Positions 17,260 to 26,370 of a DNA stretch of 44,419 nt are shown here, in pieces (the stretch's first letter is position 1; every line of letters starts with the position of its first letter). The translations under genes and the position numbers were made by a program. Under the pieces are notes generated by a model, which was not told where the DNA came from, made no database searches, and worked only from the letters and a program-made list of their open reading frames with translations. The stretch is from Rariglobus sp. (lineage in GTDB: Bacteria > Verrucomicrobiota > Verrucomicrobiia > Opitutales > Opitutaceae), in the NCBI GenBank assembly GCA_029266495.1, contig JAQSWS010000050.1, positions 1-44,419 of the forward strand, in the 5' to 3' direction.

Positions 17260-18720
17260 ATGCCCAGAAAAATCACGTTCATAGGCGGAGGCAGTTATCA
17301 ATGGGTGCCCACCCTCTTCCGCGATATTGCCGTTACTGAAGCCCTCGCCGGATGCCGCTTCGTTTTGCATGACATTCATGCCGCCCGCAACGAGGAGCTG
17401 GCCGAGGTCTGCCGTATAATCGCCCGCAAACTCGACTCGTCCGTGCACATCGAGACGGCGCCCGCCTTGGAGGCCGCTCTGGAGGATGCCGATGCCGTCA
17501 TCCTCTGCATTTCCACCGGGGGACTGGACGCGATGGCGCACGACATTGAAATCCCCAAAAAATACGGGATCTATCAGCCCGTCGGCGACTCGACCGGCCC
17601 CGGCGGCATATCACGCACGCTGCGCAACGTGCCCGTGGTCACCCGCATCGCCCGCCAGATGGAAGTCCTCTGCCCTCATGCCTGGCTGATCAATCTCAGC
17701 AATCCGATGGATCAGATTGTGCGGGCCATCGACAAAACCTCGTCCATTCGAGTCGTGGGCCTTTGCCATGAATACATGTGCTTCATGGATAAACTGGAGC
17801 AGTGGTTCGGTCTCACCGACTGGCGGACGGAAACCTCCGCCACCATCGCGGGAATCAATCACTTCGCCTGGATCAAGCGCCTCACCATTCACGGCGAAGA
17901 CGGCCTCGCCTTGATGCGTGAACACATTGCGATGAATGGTGCTTCACCGGCCGGCGCAAGCACGGGCCGCTTCGTCAATCGCGGGCACCTGCTCGACCTG
18001 CACCAGGTAAAGAACGCCTTGTTCGCAACCTACGGCCTCATGCCGTATCCGGGCGACCGCCACCTGGTCGAGTTCTTCCCCTACTTTTTGTCGGAGAAAA
18101 CCGGATACGGAAAAAATTACGGCGTGGAACTCACCGCCATTCACGACCGGCGCACCTCCTGGCTCGCTCATTTCAAGAAAATCATTTCCGACTGGACGGC
18201 ATCCGGTCCCGACACCGTTCCGCGGAAACCGTCCAGCGAATCCCTGGCCCCCACTCTCGCGGCTCTCTTCGGCGGCCCCGCCACCGTGCAGCCCGCCGTC
18301 CTCCCCAACCACGGCCAGATTGCCAATCTCCCTTTCGGGCCCTGCGTGGAAACGTTCGCAACCATCGAGCGCGACTCCATTACGGCGCACGCCTCGGGCG
18401 AGCTACCTGCGGCCATTGTGGCCCTAACGCACAAGCACTGCCTGAACCAGGATCTCACGGTCGAGGGTGCCATCGAAGGAGACCGCACCAAGGTTCTGCA
18501 CGCCATGCTGGCCGACCCCCTCAACAACAACAACGATTTCAGCGAGATCGACCGGATGCTCGGCGAGTTGATGGAAGCCAACCGTGCGCTCCTGCCCCAG
18601 TTCCTCGGACGCGAAGTGCACAATCCCGAAGTCGCCCGCCGTCCGGTCAAAAGCCCTGTGCCGTCCGGAAAGTCCACCCGTCACGCGCAATCATCCGACG
18701 CACTTGTCGCCCCGTTGTAA
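17260..18720 (+). CDS. Glycoside hydrolase family 4 (NAD+/Mn2+-dependent alpha-glycosidase/galacturonidase type)
   Basis: The protein has 486 aa and is cytoplasmic. The GH4 hallmarks are clear: Rossmann-type FIGGGSYQWVP at residues 7-17, VGDSTGPGGISRTLRNVPV at 108-126, LSNPMD at 146-151, the GLCHEY motif with Cys169/His170 and INHFAW with Asn200/His201 as metal and substrate ligands. GH4 enzymes use NAD+ and a divalent metal in a redox-elimination mechanism and act on alpha-glucosides, alpha-galactosides, glucuronides or galacturonides. The CHE-type motif points to the AglA-like group, but the substrate is not fixed by sequence; uronide cleavage is attractive given the neighbours. The ATG follows a terminator hairpin directly, with no Shine-Dalgarno sequence. 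The next gene starts 4 bp after the stop. Confidence 0.93.
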   Translation: MPRKITFIGGGSYQWVPTLFRDIAVTEALAGCRFVLHDIHAARNEELAEVCRIIARKLDSSVHIETAPALEAALEDADAVILCISTGGLDAMAHDIEIPKKYGIYQPVGDSTGPGGISRTLRNVPVVTRIARQMEVLCPHAWLINLSNPMDQIVRAIDKTSSIRVVGLCHEYMCFMDKLEQWFGLTDWRTETSATIAGINHFAWIKRLTIHGEDGLALMREHIAMNGASPAGASTGRFVNRGHLLDLHQVKNALFATYGLMPYPGDRHLVEFFPYFLSEKTGYGKNYGVELTAIHDRRTSWLAHFKKIISDWTASGPDTVPRKPSSESLAPTLAALFGGPATVQPAVLPNHGQIANLPFGPCVETFATIERDSITAHASGELPAAIVALTHKHCLNQDLTVEGAIEGDRTKVLHAMLADPLNNNNDFSEIDRMLGELMEANRALLPQFLGREVHNPEVARRPVKSPVPSGKSTRHAQSSDALVAPL

Positions 18721-18724
18721 AACC

Positions 18725-19351
18725 ATGACCAAACGCCTTTGTATCGTAATCGTCTGCATCCTCGCGGTCGTCGCGACGCTGCTTCTTTTCAAAATCACAG
18801 GCTCCGAACCTCGCGTAGTTCCTTCGACGGTGACGGATGAGGCATTCGGCATCATCGCCGCCCGCAAGCTCGCGTTAAACGCTCCCGGTGCATCCCTTGT
18901 GCTCATCGCTTATGCAAATGACGACGGGGCGCCGGGGTCCGCCCTTCGTCGCCGCGACGCCTTCCTGAGAGAAGCCGCCTCCTCCGGCTTGCGCGTCATC
19001 ATAGTTGTGTCACCAATTTTCAACTACAAAGGAAAAATAAGGGACGAAGACCTGCTCACCCTTCCCTTTCGCGGGGTCGGTATCGACGCCACCAGCATCC
19101 GGCACGCCCTCACCCACCGTCCGCCGGTGATCGTCAGTCTCGAAGGGTTTCCGCCCGACCTCGCGCGCCTGAATTTGGGCGCCACCCGTTTCTTTGCCGC
19201 CGATCCCTACATGACGATCGAGGGAGATCCCTTGGTGCGACAAGGAATCCTTCGCGGTTTGCTGACGTATCGTGAGGATGCCGATTGGTCACAAGAACTG
19301 ACCGATCCAGAGGCCATCTCGGCAGCGCGTTTTCGTTATTTAGCCCCCTGA
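18725..19351 (+). CDS. Membrane-anchored protein of unknown function
   Basis: The protein has 208 aa. I do not recognise the family. The N-terminus (MTKRLCIVIVCILAVVATLL) is a single membrane anchor or uncleaved signal; the remaining 180 residues are soluble with an alternating alpha/beta look (ASLVLIAYANDDG, LRVIIVVSPIFNYKG, PPVIVSLEGFPPDL). It lies 4 bp after the GH4 stop codon, so it is probably cotranscribed with it. The longer frame starting upstream overlaps the GH4 gene and is not credible. It could be a periplasmic sugar-binding-like domain fragment, but nothing in the sequence proves that. Confidence 0.7.
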   Translation: MTKRLCIVIVCILAVVATLLLFKITGSEPRVVPSTVTDEAFGIIAARKLALNAPGASLVLIAYANDDGAPGSALRRRDAFLREAASSGLRVIIVVSPIFNYKGKIRDEDLLTLPFRGVGIDATSIRHALTHRPPVIVSLEGFPPDLARLNLGATRFFAADPYMTIEGDPLVRQGILRGLLTYREDADWSQELTDPEAISAARFRYLAP

Positions 19352-19394
19352 TTTCCTATTTTTTTAATGATCAGCGGAAGAGGGATTTGACAAA

Positions 19395-19412
19395 TTGAGA
19401 CACGTGCACCAT
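19395..19412 (+). promoter_or_regulatory. Predicted LacI operator and promoter of the PEP-CTERM gene
   Basis: The sequence ttgagaCACGTGcaccat keeps the core and most arm positions. A consensus TTGACA -35 box (19387-19392) stands two bases upstream; a 17-19 bp spacer containing the operator leads to an AT-rich -10 region (ATTTATTAAT). Confidence 0.7.
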
Positions 19413-19447
19413 TTATTAATAATTCCAGTTTTCCATCACACTCCCCT

Positions 19448-20989
19448 ATGAAAAAGACACCTCTGCCTTGTTTACTCGCAGTGCTTTGCGCTGCTTCCGC
19501 CTCCGCCGCATCTTTCACCTGGGACGGCAGCGAATTCGCCACCAGCACCAACTGGACTACCGCCGCAAACTGGGTCGGCGGTGCGGCTCCGGACAACGAT
19601 GGGACGGCGACGCTGCTCTTCAATCAAAGCCCCACACCAGGCAGTTTCGCATCCACTGTGGGCGTCGCCTACAACATCAACAAGCTTACCATCACTTCCC
19701 AAAGCACGCCGTTCACCTACTCCGGCTCGCCCATCACGTTCTCGGGCAGTGGCGCGGCCATCACCGTGACCACGGCATCCGGAAACAGCACCTCCACCGC
19801 GAACACGATCGCCAATAACATCGTGCTCAATGCGGCCCTTACCATCAACCGTGGCGTCAGCTCCACCAATGCCGCGCGCATCAACATCTCCGGAATCATC
19901 TCGGGCGCGCATGCGATCACCACGGGCTTCGACAACGGCATTCTTCGGCTGACCGGCGACAACACCTTTACCGGCGGAGTCAGCAATGTTCGTGGCAATC
20001 TGGAGATCGGGCACAACTCCGCCTTGGGCACGGGCGCGCTCTCCCTCTCCGGCACCAGCGCCGCGTCGGTCAGTTTGACAGGCGGGGCCAAATCGATCGC
20101 CAATGGCCTCAACATCGCGGGTGTCGCCTCTGGCACGGGCGCGACCACGTTCAGCGGCGACCTCACGGTCGGGGGAGCCGTCACCCTCAATGGCACCGCA
20201 GGCGTAAATACTAAATATACCACGATCGCTAGCGCCGCGAAGCTCACCTTGAATGGCGATATCGGCGAAAGCGGCACGCTCGGGAAAAACTTCCGCGTCA
20301 ATGGCAGCAGCACCGGCAGCACCGGAACACTCGTGTTGAACGGCAATGCCACGTATACCGGCTCCACCCAACTCGGCAGCATCGAGACCACCAGCCGCAC
20401 CGTTTTCATCAACGGCGATTTCTCATCCAGCTCGGCCACCTCGGTTAATGCCGGCATGACCCTTCGCGGGGTCGGCACGGTCGCGGCGGTCACCGTAGGC
20501 GCCAACGCCATTCTTGCCCCAGGCGGTGACGTTGACGATACCGTCACGCCCACGCTCGGCACCCTCGATGTCGACGGCGGCGTCACCTTCAATTCGGGTA
20601 GCACCTTCAAGCTTAACCTGGCTGCCGCCGGAGCTTCGGACGCAATCAGTCTTACGGGAGGCACCGTCGACATCAACGCGACCGGTGTCACCCTGGCCCT
20701 CAATATCACCGGCGGCTACGGAACGCTCAGCGGTTCAACCTATACGCTGGCCTCCTTCGACACGATCGTGGGTTCCTATGGTTCGTTCACTTCAATCACC
20801 CTTAACGGATCAGCCAGCGATATTACCGCTCTCAATGCCGCCGGCTACAATCTTGTTTACGGCACCGACAGTATCTACCTCCAGTCCACCTCCATTCCCG
20901 AGCCCGCCACCATCAGCCTGATGATTGGCCTTGGTGCCTTGGGCTTGGTTGCCTCGCGTCGTCGTGGCAACGCTGGCCGCCGGTCTTGA
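19448..20989 (+). CDS. PEP-CTERM protein with autotransporter-type beta-strand repeats
   Basis: The protein has 513 aa. Signal peptide MKKTPLPCLLAVLCAASASA is followed by the ASFTWDGSEFATSTNWTTAA start common to such proteins. The middle is Thr/Ser/Gly/Asn-rich beta-repeat sequence with the autotransporter-associated pattern RLTGDNTFTGGVSNVRGNLE and GNATYTGSTQL. The C-terminal tail has the PEP motif, a hydrophobic helix and an Arg cluster (IPEPATISLMIGLGALGLVA then SRRRG), the sorting signal recognised by exosortase EpsH/XrtA-type systems. It is expected to reach the outer surface or extracellular matrix. No exosortase gene is in the window. It stands alone under its own operator and is followed by a stem-loop. 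Confidence 0.9.
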   Translation: MKKTPLPCLLAVLCAASASAASFTWDGSEFATSTNWTTAANWVGGAAPDNDGTATLLFNQSPTPGSFASTVGVAYNINKLTITSQSTPFTYSGSPITFSGSGAAITVTTASGNSTSTANTIANNIVLNAALTINRGVSSTNAARINISGIISGAHAITTGFDNGILRLTGDNTFTGGVSNVRGNLEIGHNSALGTGALSLSGTSAASVSLTGGAKSIANGLNIAGVASGTGATTFSGDLTVGGAVTLNGTAGVNTKYTTIASAAKLTLNGDIGESGTLGKNFRVNGSSTGSTGTLVLNGNATYTGSTQLGSIETTSRTVFINGDFSSSSATSVNAGMTLRGVGTVAAVTVGANAILAPGGDVDDTVTPTLGTLDVDGGVTFNSGSTFKLNLAAAGASDAISLTGGTVDINATGVTLALNITGGYGTLSGSTYTLASFDTIVGSYGSFTSITLNGSASDITALNAAGYNLVYGTDSIYLQSTSIPEPATISLMIGLGALGLVASRRRGNAGRRS

Positions 20990-21036
20990 ACGTCGGTTTT
21001 CCCGCTTCCCTTTTCTCACCGGTCAGAAGTGGTGGG

Positions 21037-21076
21037 ACGCCCCGGAGGATTTCATAGGGGGATCCTTTCGGGGCGT
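21037..21076 (+). terminator. Stem-loop between the PEP-CTERM gene and the next operon
   Basis: ACGCCCCG (21037-21044) pairs perfectly with CGGGGCGT (21069-21076) and AGGAT with ATCCT inside. A GC-rich stem without a clear T-tract follows the PEP-CTERM gene; it may end that transcript or form the 5' leader of the downstream gene. Confidence 0.5.
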
Positions 21077-21109
21077 TGTTGCGTCGTTATCCCTCCTCAT
21101 ACGCTTTCC

Positions 21110-23515
21110 ATGCCGCCACTGAAGTCTGCTTTTTGCCTCGGCCTGCTTGTCGTTGCCCCGTTTGTGATGCGCGCGCAGGAAGTCGCCTCCTCCGAATTCT
21201 CCGCGACCTTCGCAGACGGCTGGCTGGTCAGCTGGACCAACAAACGCACCGGAGAGGTATTTGACTTCGGCCGCCCCACCGATCCCTCGTCCACGCCGGC
21301 CACCTATCGCCCGGGATCCTGGCCGATTCCCGGTTACAAGCAGGAGGACAAATCCGCCGCGTGGTCCTTGCAGGCAACTCCCGCGGCCGGCCAGCCCGAC
21401 GGCTTGGTCATGACCCAGTCCCTCGACGTGACCGACGGTCTCGCCCAGACCGTGCAATGGTCGCTCCGTCTCCCACTCGACAAAATCGAGGGCAGCTACT
21501 GGCCCACCGGACTCACCAATCGCATGCTCGCCAAAGACGTGCAGACACCCGAAGGCGCCATCGGCAAAAACTACTATTTCAAAAACCGCACCGCGGTCCT
21601 CTCGAGTCACCAGTGGCGTCATCGCTACTTCATCATCCAGGGCAAAAAAGGCGGCCTCGCGATCTACGTCGATGATCCCGAACTCGATCACTTCAGCGCG
21701 ATCGAGATGGATGCCTCCAAGTTCCCGTCCGAGGTCATTCTCACCCAGCGCTCGCTCGCCTCGCCCCCGTGGACTTCACGTTACCAAAGCGCGAAATGGA
21801 AAATCGTTCAATACGACGGCTGGGTGAACCACGGCGCGGAGGTCGTGCGCAACCACCTAGCCCGGTCCTACAACCTCAAACCTCTTTCCGAACGCCCGAC
21901 CGCCTGGGTGCAGGATCTTGCGTATGCCTTCGTCAAGGGTCCGTTCACCGATCCCCCGTCGCGGTTTCCGGGCACCGGTAATCCCAATTACACCGAACAC
22001 TGGAAGGAGAGCCTCGCCTTGGTGGACCAGTGGCTCGACAACCTTTCGCAGGTCGTCGAACCGGCAAAGGTCATGATCTACGTCAACTGGTGGCGCTACG
22101 CCGCGCATGACACGATGTTCCCCGAGCATTCGATCGATCCGTTCTTCGCCCATGCGGTCGGCCGCGTGCGCAAACGCGGCTTCCATGTGATGCTGCATTT
22201 CCACAACCACCTCGCGCAGGACGGCGCGTCGGCGTTCTTCGGTCGCTACATCACCAAACAGGACGAATGGCACCGCACTGCGTATCCAGACCGCCCCCAC
22301 GCCGTCGGCGATCCCGAGGGTAGGATCATGTGGGGCGTCGGCTACGATTTCGTCCGCCGCACCGAGGTCGTCCAGCGCGACAAGGACTTCGGCACCACCT
22401 ACTCCAAACGACAGGGCCTGCCCACGCGCATGACCGGCTACCACATGTCGCCTGCCTACGAGGGCTGGCGCTATATCAAGGTCGCCGAGATCCTCAGCGC
22501 GTTGCGGGCCACCGGTGCCGATGCCCTGCACATCGACGTTCCCGCCGTCTGGCCAGAGGGCAAGGAACGCTACGGCATCAACAGCCAGCAAGGCTCCCGC
22601 GAGTTCTTCAAACTCCTGCGCGAAACCCTCGACTCCAACGGACTTGAGCACGTGGCCATCGCCACCGAAGCCACTCCCGGCGAAGGATACATGCGTTACG
22701 TGGACATGGCGCAACTGGTGCGCGGCTCCAGCATCACGAGCATGCTCGACGGCCTTTCCGTGGACACGATGATCGAGCTCCAACTCGGCGACGATCTCGA
22801 CAAGGCCAATGCCCTTCGCGCCGCTGCCACCGCCCGCTACCCCACCGAGGCCGGTAAAAAAATCAAAGATGAGCTCCGCTTCGATGCGAAAGCCGTCGGC
22901 GAACGTCTCGCCAAAATCCGCGAGCTCGGCGAACCCAACATCGACGCGATGGTGAGCGCACCCTACGTGCGCGCCTATCCTCATCTCGGCTCCGCGTCCG
23001 CGCTTATGGGTGGCTACCTCGGTGATCCCGCCGCCGCCGCCCATAATCAGGCCGCGCTTGCTCTCCACACCTGGGCCACGCTCCACCGCGGAGCACCGTT
23101 CAACTCTACGCCCAACCTCCTGACGTTTATGGACGCTCCGCCTTGGAACGAAGCGCCCGAAGTTCGCGCCTTGCGCAAAGAAATCGAAACATCCGGCAAA
23201 CGCACCGGAGGAAAGATTTTGAATACCTTCAACTATGGCGAGTTTGCCCTGGCACGCTGGTGGCAGAAAAATGAACCGCGCTTCGCTCCTCTCTCTGAAT
23301 GGAAAAAGGGCGACGTCGCCCGCTATCGCCTGAGTGACGGACGGAGCTTCACCGTGCGTCGCAACGAGAAGAATCCTCTCATCCTCAACCTCGTGCTCGA
23401 GGGGAGCCCTCTGGCTGATATCAACATCTTCGGTGGATGGGAAAATGCCGATGCCCTGTTCGAAGACTACGGTCCCGAATTTCTACGCAACCAGATTGAC
23501 GGCGGTCTGAAGTAG
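21110..23515 (+). CDS. Secreted TIM-barrel glycosidase-like protein of unassigned family
   Basis: The protein has 801 aa from the ATG at 21110; the longer frame starts upstream inside the stem-loop region. Signal peptide MPPLKSAFCLGLLVVAPFVM is cleaved near RAQE. An N-terminal beta-sandwich-like part (FADGWLVSWTNKRTGEVFDF) is followed by a barrel-like region containing VMIYVNWWRYAAHDTMF, KRGFHVMLHFHNH, GADALHIDVPAVWPEG and HVAIATEATPGEGYMR, where Asp and Glu at strand ends look catalytic. This layout is reminiscent of DUF6259-like proteins, but I am not certain. Its partner is the MFS carrier 10 bp downstream, so product uptake seems coupled to it. The substrate is unknown. Confidence 0.75.
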   Translation: MPPLKSAFCLGLLVVAPFVMRAQEVASSEFSATFADGWLVSWTNKRTGEVFDFGRPTDPSSTPATYRPGSWPIPGYKQEDKSAAWSLQATPAAGQPDGLVMTQSLDVTDGLAQTVQWSLRLPLDKIEGSYWPTGLTNRMLAKDVQTPEGAIGKNYYFKNRTAVLSSHQWRHRYFIIQGKKGGLAIYVDDPELDHFSAIEMDASKFPSEVILTQRSLASPPWTSRYQSAKWKIVQYDGWVNHGAEVVRNHLARSYNLKPLSERPTAWVQDLAYAFVKGPFTDPPSRFPGTGNPNYTEHWKESLALVDQWLDNLSQVVEPAKVMIYVNWWRYAAHDTMFPEHSIDPFFAHAVGRVRKRGFHVMLHFHNHLAQDGASAFFGRYITKQDEWHRTAYPDRPHAVGDPEGRIMWGVGYDFVRRTEVVQRDKDFGTTYSKRQGLPTRMTGYHMSPAYEGWRYIKVAEILSALRATGADALHIDVPAVWPEGKERYGINSQQGSREFFKLLRETLDSNGLEHVAIATEATPGEGYMRYVDMAQLVRGSSITSMLDGLSVDTMIELQLGDDLDKANALRAAATARYPTEAGKKIKDELRFDAKAVGERLAKIRELGEPNIDAMVSAPYVRAYPHLGSASALMGGYLGDPAAAAHNQAALALHTWATLHRGAPFNSTPNLLTFMDAPPWNEAPEVRALRKEIETSGKRTGGKILNTFNYGEFALARWWQKNEPRFAPLSEWKKGDVARYRLSDGRSFTVRRNEKNPLILNLVLEGSPLADINIFGGWENADALFEDYGPEFLRNQIDGGLK

Positions 23516-23525
23516 TCCACATGCC

Positions 23526-24821
23526 ATGATCACCGAGACCTCTGCTGTCCCGGCGGGGACTAAAAACGGCCATGTCCGCTGGACGATTTGCGCCCTTCTC
23601 TTTTTCGCGACCACGATCAACTACATGGATCGCCAGATCCTGGGCCTGCTCGCACCGGTGCTCGAAAAGGAGATCGGCTGGACCGAGATCGACTATGGCA
23701 ACCTGGTGACCGCCTTCCAAATCGCCTATGCGATCGGACTGCTCGCCACAGGACGCCTCATCGATCAATTCGGCACGCGCCGCAGCTTCTCGTTTCTCGT
23801 CGCTTTCTGGAGCCTGGCCGCGATGGCCCATGCGTTGACCCACACCGTGCGGGGCTTCGGCATCGCGCGGTTTTTACTGGGCCTGGGAGAAGCCGGCAAC
23901 TTCCCGGCTGCCATCAAGACAGTGACTGAGTGGTTCCCTAAACGCGAACGCGCGCTGGCCACCGGCATCTTCAATTCAGGTTCCAATGTGGGTGCCATTC
24001 TCTCGCCCATCGTGGTGCCCTGGCTGACGCTGCAATTCGGCTGGCAGGCGTCTTTTGTGGTTTTGGGTGCGACCGGCTTTGTCTGGATAATGGCGTGGCA
24101 TGTCTTGTATGCCCCGCCGCGCGAGCACCCCAGGCTCAGCCCCCGTGAACTCGCATATATCGAAAACGACTCTTCCGCGGCAAACGAACGGAGCCTGCCA
24201 TGGAGAAGCCTTTTCCATTACCGTCAGACCTGGGCCTACGTGGTGGCCATGGCGCTCACCAGCCCGGTGTGGTGGTTCTATCTCTACTGGCTGCCCAAAT
24301 TCTTGCATGGTCAGTTTCACGTCAGCATAAGCGGCATGGGTCTGCCTCTGGCGATCATCTACACCTTGGCCTGCGTCGGCAGCATCGGCGGGGGCTGGCT
24401 TTCGTTTCGCTTCCTGCGCGCCGGCTGGTCCACCAACGCCAGTCGCAAAACCGCAATGCTGGCCTGCGCCCTCTGCGTGCTGCCCATCATGGCCGTGGCG
24501 AAGGTTGGGAACATCTGGACCGCCACCTTTCTTATCGGCCTCGCCGCCGCCGCGCATCAGGGATGGTCGGCCAACCTGTATTCATTCGTTTCGGATACTT
24601 TTCCCAAGCAGGCGATCGCCTCGGTCGTGGGTATCGGCAGTATGTTCGGCGCGGTAGCCGGTATTCTTTTTGCGCAGACCACGGGTTTCATTCTGAACGC
24701 CACCGGCAATTACTGGAGCCTCTTTCTCGGCTGCAGCCTCGCCTACGTCCTTGCGCTGGCCTGCTTGCACGTGCTGGCGCCGCGCATGACTCTCGTGACG
24801 AATTCGTCCACATCTGGCTGA
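23526..24821 (+). CDS. MFS transporter, hexuronate (ExuT)-like
   Basis: The protein has 431 aa with about twelve hydrophobic segments. ACS-family (anion:cation symporter) marks are visible: INYMDRQILGLLAPVLEKEI in the first helix region, GRLIDQFGTRRS after helix 2/3 and LGLGEAGNFPAAIKTVTEWF with FPKRERALATGIFNSG, the signature around helix 4-5 of hexuronate/tartrate carriers. It likely brings a uronate or aldonate across the inner membrane with protons. It starts 10 bp after the glycosidase-like gene and converges with the minus-strand propeller gene, leaving only 5 bp between the stops. Confidence 0.9.
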   Translation: MITETSAVPAGTKNGHVRWTICALLFFATTINYMDRQILGLLAPVLEKEIGWTEIDYGNLVTAFQIAYAIGLLATGRLIDQFGTRRSFSFLVAFWSLAAMAHALTHTVRGFGIARFLLGLGEAGNFPAAIKTVTEWFPKRERALATGIFNSGSNVGAILSPIVVPWLTLQFGWQASFVVLGATGFVWIMAWHVLYAPPREHPRLSPRELAYIENDSSAANERSLPWRSLFHYRQTWAYVVAMALTSPVWWFYLYWLPKFLHGQFHVSISGMGLPLAIIYTLACVGSIGGGWLSFRFLRAGWSTNASRKTAMLACALCVLPIMAVAKVGNIWTATFLIGLAAAAHQGWSANLYSFVSDTFPKQAIASVVGIGSMFGAVAGILFAQTTGFILNATGNYWSLFLGCSLAYVLALACLHVLAPRMTLVTNSSTSG

Positions 24822-24826
24822 AATCG

Positions 24827-26299
24827 CTACTCCTCGGCGGACCAGAGGCTGAACAATCTGGCCGACCTCATTTTCACTGCAATGGTGAGCGGTTGCCCAA
24901 TCGGGATGTCGTCCGTCTTCCAACGCACGACACAACGTGTTGCATCGATGGAAACAGGCTTGCTGTCCGCGAAGGAATAGCCGGGCAAGGTCTTCCCGGA
25001 CAGATCGCGAAGCTCGACGCGCACCTCGCCCTCCGACGCATCGGTATTAATCACCAAACGACGATGCAGAAACCGGACGGGTTTAGTTTCCACCTCGCCC
25101 GCTCCCTCCGCGTCCAGTGAAGCAAATCCATGGAGGCGCCACTCCGCGCGCCCGATTGAAATACGCTTGAGCGGAATCGGCGCGCCATGCGAGGTGGTGA
25201 GTGCCGTGTAATAAACCCAAGTGCGGTCACCGACGTTCACCGGGGTATTTGAAACACCCAGGAGCGCGCCCCGGTCAAAGTCGCCGTGCGCCCCGCGTGG
25301 GATCATGTTCACTCGGGGCTCGGTGCGCGCCCAGCTCACACCGTCGGCACTCGTCACCAATTGAATATCGATCGGACCGTCGTCGCCCGCTTGTCCGGGC
25401 GTCAACTCGCCTGGCGGCCGAGTGGTTTCAATCCTGAAAATCGATGGCATGCCAACGAACCCGGACGCGTGTGGGAAAACCGACATGACATACACGTCCG
25501 CCCTTTGCTTCGAGTTTGGTGTGGTCCAGTCCTCGTCTTTTTCGTCGGGAACAAACACCAGCTGCGGAACATCCCAATGCATCAAATCCCGGCTTCGCGT
25601 GAGCCAGACCGTGCGACGCTTGATGCCGCGGATCTCCGTCAGGTTTTTGTGATACGCCAGGTATTCGCCGGTCCGTGGATTCTGCGCCAAGGTCATCGTA
25701 TCGCCTCCCGGGCAGGTAAAGACGGGCTCCGATGAATAGTCAGTCCACCGGATTCCATCCGCTGAATACGCCACGTATCCCGCCCCGTCGCCGCCCGCTC
25801 GCAGCATCTTGTAACGCTTCTCGGGATCCATCTCGAATTCGTCCCGCAAAACCGAGGGGCTGTGTCCATGATGAACGATATTATTCCTGAAAGAGTTGTC
25901 ATCGCTGAACAACCCCACCGCCGGCTTCGTCCACTCCAAACCATCCGAGGAAGTCGCATAGAGAACTTTGCTTGGCTTGGGTGTGCCATACCACATCCGC
26001 AGCCGCTTTTGCTTCGGATCAAAGATCACCGACCCATAAATATAAACCCTGCCGCCTTCGACTGGACGGTCAGCCTCCATCACAGGTTTTGCCAGCGTGC
26101 GGGCGGGATGAAAAGTCCGGCGAACCCCGGTCGCCGAAACCAAGCCGCCGTCGTCAACCACGAGCAAGGGCACCGCCCCGAGCATAAGCGGCTCGTCCGC
26201 CATGGCAGCAGAGCCGCTTAGCGTTAATACCAATAATCCGAATACACGACGACCGATCAGGGGGACGCCAAAAGCAGGACGGAGCAGAGAAGAATTCAT
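24827..26299 (-). CDS. Secreted GH32/GH43-like five-bladed propeller protein
   Basis: The protein has 490 aa, with a signal peptide ending near GSAAMADE. The propeller character is seen in VIFDPKQKRLRMWYGTPKPS, VLYATSSDGLEWTKP, YVAYSADGIRWTDYSSEPVF, VWLTRSRDLMHWDVPQLVF and IQLVTSADGVSWARTEPRVN, i.e. repeated SxDGxxW-type edges typical of GH32/43-superfamily beta-propellers. The C-terminal part is a small beta domain. Members cleave furanosides or arabinosides, or are inactive binders; the catalytic acids cannot be assigned with certainty. It is transcribed divergently from the acetylesterase gene; both share the operator at 26351. Confidence 0.75.
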   Translation of the reverse strand: MNSSLLRPAFGVPLIGRRVFGLLVLTLSGSAAMADEPLMLGAVPLLVVDDGGLVSATGVRRTFHPARTLAKPVMEADRPVEGGRVYIYGSVIFDPKQKRLRMWYGTPKPSKVLYATSSDGLEWTKPAVGLFSDDNSFRNNIVHHGHSPSVLRDEFEMDPEKRYKMLRAGGDGAGYVAYSADGIRWTDYSSEPVFTCPGGDTMTLAQNPRTGEYLAYHKNLTEIRGIKRRTVWLTRSRDLMHWDVPQLVFVPDEKDEDWTTPNSKQRADVYVMSVFPHASGFVGMPSIFRIETTRPPGELTPGQAGDDGPIDIQLVTSADGVSWARTEPRVNMIPRGAHGDFDRGALLGVSNTPVNVGDRTWVYYTALTTSHGAPIPLKRISIGRAEWRLHGFASLDAEGAGEVETKPVRFLHRRLVINTDASEGEVRVELRDLSGKTLPGYSFADSKPVSIDATRCVVRWKTDDIPIGQPLTIAVKMRSARLFSLWSAEE

Positions 26300-26350
26300 G
26301 AAGGGCGAAAGAGCGCATTTTTAACATTGCGAAGGTTCGTGCCAACCATT

Positions 26351-26368
26351 TTTGTGCACGTGCTACAT
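26351..26368. promoter_or_regulatory. Predicted LacI operator between divergent propeller and esterase genes
   Basis: The sequence tttgtgCACGTGctacat is a good palindrome match. It ends 2 bp before the ATG of the plus-strand esterase gene at 26371 and lies 52 bp from the minus-strand start at 26299. No clear TTGACA precedes it, so the promoter parts are less certain than at the other sites. Confidence 0.62.
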
Positions 26369-26370
26369 TA

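Noticed and set aside
21857-23086. 409-codon minus-strand frame opposite the TIM-barrel gene
   Set aside because: Antisense shadow with Gly/His/Val bias; the plus-strand protein is continuous and has a signal peptide.
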